Origin: Pythium myriotylum
Taxonomy: Eukaryota > Oomycota > Peronosporomycetes > Pythiales > Pythiaceae
Assembly: GCA_023091665.1 (NCBI GenBank)
Contig: JALJCQ010000004.1
Span: 372,001 to 436,000 of the forward strand
Reading direction: 5' to 3'
Length of the DNA stretch: 64,000 nt
Positions 8,889 through 17,900 of the stretch are shown one piece after another. The notes under the pieces are model-generated. The model saw only the letters and a program-made list of their open reading frames with translations, made no database searches and was not told where the DNA came from. The position numbers and the translations under genes are program-made. Each line of letters begins with the position of its first letter. The stretch's first letter is position 1.

Positions 8889-11800
8889 ATGAGCTTCCCG
8901 CGCGGCAAGAAGCAGCCGCTGGCGGCGCCGCCGGCCGTGGCGACCGCCAGCAAGAAGCGCAAGCTCGACGCCGAGGAGCCGGACGCGCTCTTCGGCAAGA
9001 AAGGCCTCGCGAGCGCGACGAGCACGAGCACAAGCACGAGCTCGACGACGAGCGCCAAGCCGACCAAAGTGCGCAAGCAGCCGGCGAGCGGCGACGTCAA
9101 GAGCGCCAAGGACAAGGAGCCCGAGGCGCTCGCGGCCGTGCTCACGTACAAGGCGCTGGCCAAGGGCCTGCTCGTGCTCGGCTGCGTGCGCCAGATCACC
9201 GAGAGCGAGCTGCTCGTGAGTCTGCCCAACAAACTCAACGGCGTCGTCGCGCTCGCCGAGGCCTCGGACGAGTTCCACGCGGCCGCGACCAAGAAAACCA
9301 AGCAACAGAGCGACGACGAGCTCCCGGCGCTCGCCGACATCTTCCGCGTCGGACAGTTTGTGCCCTGCGTCGTGCTCGGCAAGAGCAAGGAGAGCTCGGC
9401 CAAGAAGATCAGCCTCTCGCTGCGGCTCTCGCTACTCCACGCCGAGCTCTCTCCGGAGAGCGTGGCCAAGGGCATGGCGCTCTACGGCTCGGTCGTCTCG
9501 CTCGAGGACCACGGCGCCGTCGTCAACCTCGGCGTGCGTGGGCTCACGGCGTTTGCGCCGCTGCGCGAGCTCGAGGCCGCCGGGCTCGAGAACGTGCGCA
9601 AGGGCCAGCAGCTGCTCTTCACAGTCGCGAATGTCAACGCGCACACGGCGACCGCGACGCTCTCGCCCGACCCGGCGCAAGCGCTCAAGGCCGTGACGCG
9701 TGGCGACTCGTTCACGCTGCAGCAGCTCGTGCCGGGCATGCTGCTCAACGTGCGCGTCGAAGATGTGCTCAAGAACGGCCTGCGCGTCAACTTTCTCACG
9801 TTCTTCAGCGCCACGGTCGAGCAGAACCACATGAGCAACCCGTGCCAGCAGGGCTGGGAGGACGCCTACCGCAAAGGACTCAAGGGCCGCGCGCGAATCG
9901 TGAGCGTCGACCGCACTAGCAAGGTCGTGACGCTCTCCATGGCGCCGCACGTCGTGCACTTGAGCGTGGCCGAGCCGGCGTTTGTGGTCGGCGACGTCAT
10001 CGAGAACGCGTCGATCGAGCGCATTGACGCGGGCATCGGCATGCTGCTCTCGCTCGCGGCCGGCAAGAAGAAGGAATCCGCGGCGGAAGCGTCGGATGAC
10101 GCCGAGCCCATGGAGACGGACGGCGAAGACGACAACAAGAAGGGCGCCAACTGGCTGTCGTTCCAGCCAGCGTACGTGCACATCTCAAACGCCGCCGACG
10201 GCCACTTGGACAAGCTCGAGAAGAAGTTTGCTGTCGGTAACAAGGTCAACTGCCGTGTCATCGGCTTTGCACCGTTCGATGCGATTGTCAACGTGAGCTG
10301 CAAAGAGTCGTCGCTGAAGCAGATCGTGCTGCGCCACAAGGACCTCACGCCCGGACTCAAGGTGCGTGCCAAGATTCTTGCGATTGAGTCGTGGGGTGTC
10401 ATGCTCGAGATCAGCGAGGGCGTGCGTGGCGTCGTTGCGGCACAGCACGTGCCCCCGTTTGTACAGCTGTCCAAGAAGAAGAACATCAAGAAGGACGCGC
10501 CGACAAACAGCAAGTTCAGCGTAGGCAAGCTTGTGGACGCGCGCGTGCTGCGAGTGGACCTCGAGAACAAGAAGACGTACCTCACCATGAAGAAGGCGCT
10601 GCTCGAAGCTGATGACTCGTTCATCCTGAGCTCGTACGAACAGGCCAAGCAGGGCTTCGTCGCGCAGGGATACATCACCAAGATCGCCGAGTACGGCGTC
10701 GTCGTGAGCTTCTACAACAACGTCTACGGCCTCGTGCCGGCGGCGCTGCTCCATCAGGCAGGTATCGCCAAGCTCGACGAGGCTTACGTCGTCGGCCAGA
10801 TCGTCAAGGCCGCTGTCACGCGCTGTGACATTGCCAAGCAGCGACTCATGCTCACGTTTGATCTCACTGGCACGGCGGTGAAGGCCGCGTCGGCAGCCAA
10901 GGGATCTTCTGCGACATCAGAGTCCTCGGCGAACCAGGAACTCGTCGGTACCATCATCTCAAATGTCAAGGTGCTTGAAGTCGAGGCGGCCGCCTTCCGT
11001 GTGCAGACTGAGGACGGTCTCGAGGCGCTGCTTCCGTTCGTGCAGCTCACTGATTTCCCCCGTGAGACTGCGCTCGTGGACGCGATCGTCAAAAAGTACG
11101 AGGTCGGCGACGTCATCGCCGAGCGCCTCGTTGTGCTCTCCGTGGCCAAGGACGGCGTACTCACGCTCTCCAAGAAGCCATTGCTTCTGCAGTTGGCCTC
11201 CAAGTCTAAGCATCTGCCACGCACGTTCGACCAGGTCCAGGAACGTCAGTTGCTTGTGGGGTTTGTCGCGTCAGTGAGCCCCACTCGCGGTGTTTTCGTT
11301 CGTTTCCTCAACAACCTCACGGCGCTCGCGCCCAAGGCCTTCCTCAGCGCCAAGTTCGTGTCTGAGGTTGAAGATGGTGCGTTCGAGATCGGCGAGACCG
11401 TTGTCTGCTCAGTGGAGAAGGTTGAGAAGGAGAAGCAGCAGTTCGTCGTTGGCTTCCGCGAATACGCGACGCTCAAGAAGGGCCTCTCGACGCCATTCCT
11501 CGAGTCGTATCTTAAGGAGCTGGCCGCGACGACCGAGAACGACGCACCGTACACGCTTGGCAAGACCGAGAAGGCCGAGTTCCTCGGTCTACGACCATAC
11601 GGCGCTGTGTTCACGCTCGCGAACGAGGAGGACGAAGACGCACCGTTCACAGTGATCGTGCCGGGAGTTGAGGAGAAGACGGCTAAAAAGTGGGACGAAG
11701 GCGACAAACTCAAGGTGCTGCTGGTCGACTACGACTTTGAGAAGAACGTGTACTACGGCTCCGTAGACAAGGCGCTGGTTGAGAGTGGCAGCAAGAAGGC

Positions 11801-14800
11801 GCGCAAGCAGAAGACCCGTGTTTCGAAGAACACTTCTGTCTCCGACGCGCGTGTGGTCTCGGTGCGAGAGAACTACGCCGTGGTGGCCTTCGCGGACACC
11901 CAGAACAGCGAGCTCCAGCAGCTTGGTTTGCTACAGGTCGCCGATTTCTGGTGCCCATCTCGTACAAGCGCGAGTGCAGAGCTCGAGCTCGGGTCAACCG
12001 TGAGCTCGCCGTTCATTGCGTCACCTGCGCTCGGCTCGCTGGCCGAAGACAAGAAGACGCCGTTTGATGGACTCCCACTGCTCGTGTACGAAGACGCCGA
12101 GCTTCTGTCAGCGCCCACCAAGAAGTCCAAGAGCAAGACGCCAAAGGACGAAAACGCCGAGCACCTGCCCAAGTACACAAGCGAGGATCTGGCTCTCGGT
12201 AAGCTGGTGACGGGCCGCATCGTCGGCATCAAGGAGAACTCGCTCGAGCTCAAGCTCAAGGCCTCAAGCAAGTGCGGCAAGGTCGTCGCGACGGTCTCCG
12301 TTGTGGACGTGGATGAAGGCGAGGAGGACCACCCATTCGATCGCTTCAACGTCAACATGGTCGTCCAGGGCCGTGTGCTCGCGGTCGTCGAGAAGGGCGC
12401 GAACCAGCGCAAGCCCGTGAGCGAGAGCAACCCAGCCAACTTCCGCGCGCTCAGCGTATCGCTCCGTGCTAAGGACATCGCGACCGACGACGTTCAGAAG
12501 CTCGTCCGTGCCGACTGGCAGGAGGGCAGCGCTGGTCGTGCACTGCTCAAGGCCGGTTCGGCGGTCGAAGGCGTGGTCGTTGAGCAGGAGACTGAGGGTC
12601 TGCTTGTTCGTCTGAGCCACCGCGTGGTCGCGTTCGCGAGTGCTGTCGAGCTCTCCAAGGACCTTGCGACGCTGAAGAACTTTCGCCAGCAGTTCCCTGT
12701 GGGCAAGCGCGTCCAGGGCTGGATCGTCGGCGTGGATGAGGAGAAGAAGCACCTCGAGCTCTCTCTCGTGCGCGCGTCGGCCGAGCCGGCCGCGCTCAAG
12801 GCCGGCGGAGTCGTCAATGGTATGGTCACGACCAAGGTCGCAACGCTCAAGGCTCCGGCTGTGATGGTGCAGCTGGGCGTGCACACGTTCGGTCGCGCCG
12901 ACGTGACCGAGTTGCTCCCGCCGACGCAGTGGAAGAACGAGATGCACAAGCTGCCACAGTTCGCGCACGGCCAGTTCGTGCGATGTGTCGTGCTCAGCAG
13001 CGAGGGTGGTCATGTCGACCTCTCGCTGCGCGAAGACGCGTTGGCTGATGCCAAGGGCTACGCCAAGCAGAAGCTGCCTGAGCACGCCGTCGGCAGCCTC
13101 GTGACGGCCATCGTGGCCTCGACGACCACGAGCGGCTGCTTCCTGCGAGTTGACCGCCAGACACTTGCGCGTGCCATGCTTCGAGACCTCAGCGATGAGT
13201 TTGTTAAGGACCCGATCAAGGAGTTCCCCGCCGGCAAGCTCGTCGTCGGTCGCGTGACCAAGGCGACGGACAAGGGCTTAGAGCTGAGTCTCAAGGCCTC
13301 GGTGGTGTCAGAGGACGTGGCTATGGTCAAGTGGAGCGACCTGCGTGAGGGTCTCACGGTCAAGGGCACGATTACCAAGGTGCAGACGTACGGCGTCTTC
13401 GTGAAGATCGAGAAGAGCAACATCAGCGGTCTCTGCCACATCTCGGAGATCGCGGACGAGCGCGTGACACAGGCACTCGACCAGATCTTCTCACCGGGCG
13501 ACTATGTCAAGGCCAAGATCCTCAAGATCGAGGACCGCCGCGTCTCGTTCGGACTCAAGCCATCGTACTTCGAAGGCGAACCGGAGAGCTCTGACGAGGA
13601 GGAGGAAGACGATGAGGAAGAGGAGGAGGAAGAGGAGGCCGAGGCGATGGAGGTCGATGGTGAGGAGGAGGAAGAAGACGATGATGAGGAGGAAGAGGAA
13701 GAAGAGGACGACGAAGAAGAGAGTGTGAAGAAGCCAAGCAAGAAGATGGTGACGTCGGCGATGGAAGTGGACGAGGAGGAGGCTCTTCCTTCATCCGACT
13801 CGGAGGACGACGAGGAGGAGGACGCCGCCAAGTCGGTTGCGTTTACGTGGGACGGTTTTGCAAACGTTCTGGACCAGCACAAGTCCAGGGCCGACGACTC
13901 GGACTCGGACTCGGAAGAGGACGACACCAAGAAGACGCAGCAACTCAAGCACAAGCAGAAGAAGCAGACGGACGAGTGGATCGCGCTGCGCGAGAAGGCA
14001 CTTGCGAGCCAGGACGAGCGCCCTCAGACTGCGGACGACTTCGAGCGCCTGCTCGCCGTGAACCCGCAGAGCTCGTTCCTCTGGATCCAGTACATGGCCT
14101 TCCACGTCTCGCTTACGCAGGTGGACGTGGCTCGCGATGTGGCCGTGCGTGCTACCTCGGCCGTCTCCTTCCGCGATGAGAAGGAGAAGCTCAACGTCTG
14201 GGTCGCGTACCTCAACCTTGAACACGACTTTGGCGACGAAGCGTCATTTAAGCGCGTGTTCAACAGCGCGCTACGCGTGAACCACCCCAAGCGCGTCTAC
14301 CTGCAGCTCGTGGACATCTACGCGCGTGCCAACGAGCTTCGTGACGCCGAGGCCACGCTCGCGACGCTGCAGAAGAAGTTCCGCAAGTCCAAGCAGGGCT
14401 GGCTGCGTGCGCTGACGCTCCATGTGGCCCAGGAACAGGACACGGGCAAGGCTGCCGAGACGCTCCAGCGTGCGCTGCAGGCGCTCGCCCCCCACAAGCA
14501 CCTGCCTGTGATCCTCAAGTATGGCCAGCTCATGTTTGAGCACGGCGAGCTCGACAAGGCGCGCACGATCTTCGAGGGCGTGCTGGCTAACTACCCCAAG
14601 CGACTCGACCTCTGGAACGTGTACCTGGACAAGGAGATCAAGTGCAACGGCGGCGAGCTCGACGTTGTGCGGGCGCTCTTTGAGCGGCTGCTTGCCATGG
14701 ACTTCACGGCCAAGAAGATGAAGTTCCTCTTCAAGAAGTTTTTGGCTTTTGAGCAGACCCACGGCGACGCCGCAAGCGTCGAGCGCGTCAAGCAGCTCGC

Positions 14801-14834
14801 CAAGGACTTCGTCGCGACCGCCGCGTCGGCATGA
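8889..14834 (+). CDS. RRP5: RRP5-like rRNA biogenesis protein (S1 repeats plus HAT repeats)
   Basis: 1981 aa, one exon. The start is the ATG at 8889 (MSFPRGKKQPL); an upstream in-frame TTG at 8871 is not used. Residues ~20-60 are Lys/Ser-rich and likely nuclear targeting. Roughly residues 85-1560 hold about a dozen S1/OB-fold RNA-binding repeats; clear ones contain YGSVVSLEDHGAVVNLGVRG and ITKVQTYGVFVKIEKSNISG. A long Glu/Asp block follows (~1567-1660). The C-terminus (~1715-1981) has HAT/TPR-like helical repeats (FLWIQYMAFHVSLTQVDVAR, IFEGVLANYPKRLDLW). This order and length match Rrp5/PDCD11, a U3-dependent factor needed for both 18S and 5.8S rRNA processing. The stop overlaps an ATG (ATGA) that could be mistaken for the next gene's start. 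Confidence 0.95.
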   Translation: MSFPRGKKQPLAAPPAVATASKKRKLDAEEPDALFGKKGLASATSTSTSTSSTTSAKPTKVRKQPASGDVKSAKDKEPEALAAVLTYKALAKGLLVLGCVRQITESELLVSLPNKLNGVVALAEASDEFHAAATKKTKQQSDDELPALADIFRVGQFVPCVVLGKSKESSAKKISLSLRLSLLHAELSPESVAKGMALYGSVVSLEDHGAVVNLGVRGLTAFAPLRELEAAGLENVRKGQQLLFTVANVNAHTATATLSPDPAQALKAVTRGDSFTLQQLVPGMLLNVRVEDVLKNGLRVNFLTFFSATVEQNHMSNPCQQGWEDAYRKGLKGRARIVSVDRTSKVVTLSMAPHVVHLSVAEPAFVVGDVIENASIERIDAGIGMLLSLAAGKKKESAAEASDDAEPMETDGEDDNKKGANWLSFQPAYVHISNAADGHLDKLEKKFAVGNKVNCRVIGFAPFDAIVNVSCKESSLKQIVLRHKDLTPGLKVRAKILAIESWGVMLEISEGVRGVVAAQHVPPFVQLSKKKNIKKDAPTNSKFSVGKLVDARVLRVDLENKKTYLTMKKALLEADDSFILSSYEQAKQGFVAQGYITKIAEYGVVVSFYNNVYGLVPAALLHQAGIAKLDEAYVVGQIVKAAVTRCDIAKQRLMLTFDLTGTAVKAASAAKGSSATSESSANQELVGTIISNVKVLEVEAAAFRVQTEDGLEALLPFVQLTDFPRETALVDAIVKKYEVGDVIAERLVVLSVAKDGVLTLSKKPLLLQLASKSKHLPRTFDQVQERQLLVGFVASVSPTRGVFVRFLNNLTALAPKAFLSAKFVSEVEDGAFEIGETVVCSVEKVEKEKQQFVVGFREYATLKKGLSTPFLESYLKELAATTENDAPYTLGKTEKAEFLGLRPYGAVFTLANEEDEDAPFTVIVPGVEEKTAKKWDEGDKLKVLLVDYDFEKNVYYGSVDKALVESGSKKARKQKTRVSKNTSVSDARVVSVRENYAVVAFADTQNSELQQLGLLQVADFWCPSRTSASAELELGSTVSSPFIASPALGSLAEDKKTPFDGLPLLVYEDAELLSAPTKKSKSKTPKDENAEHLPKYTSEDLALGKLVTGRIVGIKENSLELKLKASSKCGKVVATVSVVDVDEGEEDHPFDRFNVNMVVQGRVLAVVEKGANQRKPVSESNPANFRALSVSLRAKDIATDDVQKLVRADWQEGSAGRALLKAGSAVEGVVVEQETEGLLVRLSHRVVAFASAVELSKDLATLKNFRQQFPVGKRVQGWIVGVDEEKKHLELSLVRASAEPAALKAGGVVNGMVTTKVATLKAPAVMVQLGVHTFGRADVTELLPPTQWKNEMHKLPQFAHGQFVRCVVLSSEGGHVDLSLREDALADAKGYAKQKLPEHAVGSLVTAIVASTTTSGCFLRVDRQTLARAMLRDLSDEFVKDPIKEFPAGKLVVGRVTKATDKGLELSLKASVVSEDVAMVKWSDLREGLTVKGTITKVQTYGVFVKIEKSNISGLCHISEIADERVTQALDQIFSPGDYVKAKILKIEDRRVSFGLKPSYFEGEPESSDEEEEDDEEEEEEEEAEAMEVDGEEEEEDDDEEEEEEEDDEEESVKKPSKKMVTSAMEVDEEEALPSSDSEDDEEEDAAKSVAFTWDGFANVLDQHKSRADDSDSDSEEDDTKKTQQLKHKQKKQTDEWIALREKALASQDERPQTADDFERLLAVNPQSSFLWIQYMAFHVSLTQVDVARDVAVRATSAVSFRDEKEKLNVWVAYLNLEHDFGDEASFKRVFNSALRVNHPKRVYLQLVDIYARANELRDAEATLATLQKKFRKSKQGWLRALTLHVAQEQDTGKAAETLQRALQALAPHKHLPVILKYGQLMFEHGELDKARTIFEGVLANYPKRLDLWNVYLDKEIKCNGGELDVVRALFERLLAMDFTAKKMKFLFKKFLAFEQTHGDAASVERVKQLAKDFVATAASA

Positions 14835-14956
14835 ACTACCAATTCGCTAGAAGCAGATCCATAGACAAGAATATATTTGTGCCTTTGTATTATTGGATAC
14901 CCTCAGAAAAAACGGCTCGGGATGCAAGTGAGACGGTGACGTTTTCATCAAGTGGC

Positions 14957-17900
14957 ATGCATGAAATGGCCTCCAAGGCCTCGGCACGCGTGGCTGTGGA
15001 CGGTCGCGGCGATGGGAATGACGAGCCCAGGCCACGTGGGTCGGGCCTGTACCAGTCCGTCGTGGACGCCGTCGTGAGCGAGCATGAAGACGACGACAAG
15101 GACCGACGGCGGCGACGGCATCGGCTCTCGCTCGAGGACCAGCGCACGATCCGCAAGACGTCGCTGCTGCTCACGCGGCCGACGCTGCTCGAGCTCGTGC
15201 ACTCGCACAGGGAGAAGACGCGGCTCGAGAGGCTCAAGGACAAGTACTGTCCGCTGCCGAGCTCCACGCCGCCGCGGATATCAGAGACCTTGACGATCTC
15301 CGTTAACACCACGACTACCAACCGCGAGACGACTCGGTGCTGGCTGAGGCGGCAGCTCAAGACGAGACGCTTCCGCGCGGCGCTGTACTCGGTCGTGCTC
15401 GCAGACGTCGTGGCTCTGGCGCTGGACGAAGGCACTGGCGATAGACTGACGGCCTTCAACGCCATCGACATCGTCTGCACGCTGCTCTTCATTGTCGAGG
15501 TCTTTGCAAAGAGCACCGCGCTCGGCTGGTTCCACGGACGCGACGCCTTCTTCGCTCCCAAGCGGCGGCTCGTGCGGCTACTCAACGTGCTGCTGCTCAC
15601 GCTTAGCCTACTCTCTTACGCGCTCGCGTACGAGTGGCGTATCCTACGCGGACTCAAGACCGTGCGCTGCCTCACGCTCTACGCGGGGCTGCGTCGCATC
15701 CTGCGCTCGCTCGCGCGCGCCATCCCGTTTCTCGCCAACGTCGCGACGCTCGCGCTCTTCTTCCTCTTTGCCTTCTCCATCTTCGGGCTCGAGGCCTACA
15801 AAGGCACGTTCGACCAGCAGTGCAAATGGGACTCACCGGTCCCGGCCAACAACGAGTCCTTTTGGACGGCGCTGCCTCGCATGTACTGCTCCACCAACGC
15901 CACGTGCTTCGCGCCGTCGGCGTGCGGCGCCGTGCCGCCACCGTCGGCGACCGTCAACTTCGACTCGGGGCTCTCGGCGCTCTTCCTCGTCTTCCTCGTC
16001 GTGGCGCAGGACGGCTGGGTCTCGGACATCATGGAGCCCGTGGTCGAGGCCACATCGCGCTTCTCGGCCTTGTTCTTTGTGGCCATTGTCGCGTCCATGG
16101 TCTTCCTCGTCGTGAATCTCTTTGTGGCGGTCATCACGACCTCGTTCATGAACTTCTCAGTCGAATCTTCGCGGGAGAGAGACGTCGCGACGGGCAAAGG
16201 CGGCGGCGAGGCGACGCCCACGAACGGAGAGGGAGAGGAAGACGACGACGACGGCGTCACGTGTCGAGGCGCCATGATCAAGATGGATCCGCTTGAAGAA
16301 GCCACGCGCGTGAGCCTCATCATGGGCGCGACGCTCGCGATTGAAGAGTCAATCCAGCAGCAGCAGCCGGCCGCCGCGACCGATGAGCCTCCGAGCCCGA
16401 CGACATTCGCACGGCTACTCGCACGCACGCACAAATTCCACTCGCTACACGATCTCACAGCCGACGCTACGCGCGAGCTCATCCAACACCCATCGTCGGT
16501 GGACGAGTTGCTGCTCGCGACTTCCAAGCGAGCGTCCGGCTCGCCCGAAGCGATCCCCGAGCACGAATCCATTCGCCACGATGACGCCTCACCGCCCGCT
16601 CGAGCCAAAGCGTCTCCATCGCTACCAACCAAAGCCGACCCGGCGTGGTTCCTTTCCTTCCAGCGCGTCGTGCTCTCCAAGCGGTTCGACGACTTCTTCA
16701 CAGCTTGCATCGTGGCCAACACGGCGTTTCTGCTGGTTGAGTACCGCAACATGCCAGCGTGGGTCAAGACCATGCTCTCGGTGGCCGAGTACCTCTTCGG
16801 CGGGCTCTTCTTCGCCGAAATGGTCGCGCGCATGGTCGCGTTACGTGGCGTGCGAACGTACCTGCGTTCAACTGAGCGCTTCTTCGATCTCGTCGTCGTG
16901 CTCGGCACGAGCGCCAACATGGTGCTCAACAACATGCCAAACGTGAGCTTCTCGTCGCTGAATTCGATCTCGTCGCTGCGAACGCTGCGTGTGAGCCGGC
17001 TCATGCTCAAGTGGGAAGGCACGCGCAAACTCATCGAGTCGGTGCTCAAGTCGTCGCGCGGTGTCATGGACGTGGTCGTCTTCCTCATCCTTTTTCAAGT
17101 CGTGGCTTCAATCCTCGCGATGCAGCTCTTCGGCGGTAGCCACATGGCGAGCGACGGCGAGACGCCGCGCTGGAACTTCGACACGTTCCCGCGCTCGTTT
17201 CTCACACTGCTGCAGGTCATCACGGCCGACCAGTGGTCCTCCATCACGTACGACGCCGTCAACGCCGACGATCCGCACGTGCTGCTGGTGCCTTTTCTCA
17301 TCGTCATCTTCATCATCGGCCAGTACGTGCTGCTCAACCTTTTCATTGCTGTCATCCTCGAGAACTTTTCCATCTCGGAGGAAGAAGCGTACCAACTGCA
17401 GCTCGAGCAGATCATCGCGATCCCCAAGGAGCTCGACATCTACGAGAAGATCGAAGAGGAGGGTGTGCGCGCCTTCGGCGAGATGGAGCAGCTCGACAAC
17501 GTCAGCAACGTCAAGCTCCGCATGTTCCTCGGGCTCGACGCAGATGCCCGTGAGGACAACGAGGGAGAGAAAGGCTCCTATGACGGTCGTTCAGGCGAAC
17601 GCAGCGGGCTCTTCGCGTCGCTCTCGTCCATGGGCAAGCACCAGCGGCCTCGCCATCGTGCTGCCAAGCCCCCAGCCTCCGGATTCGTCGTGTTGGCTCG
17701 CCGATGCTGCCGGCGGTTCGTGAGACACATGGCCTTCCGCCGCCTCGTGCAGCTCATGATCCTCGTGAGCTGCGTCACGCTCATGCTCGACGACCCACAC
17801 CCGGAGATCCAGAGCGAGCCACCGAGCGACACGTGGGTCTTTGCGCTGAGCGTGTGTAACCGCGTGGCGCTCGGCGTCTTCGTGGTCGAGTTCATGGCCA

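Noticed and set aside
8591..9919. 442-codon plus-strand ORF rich in Arg/Ala/Gly
   Set aside because: Alternate-frame shadow of RRP5 in GC-rich coding DNA; the correct frame has clear S1 domains.
14831..14956. Upstream ATG overlapping the RRP5 stop as the channel start
   Set aside because: The 42 extra residues are unlike a channel N-terminus, and the region is needed as the intergenic promoter/3' UTR.
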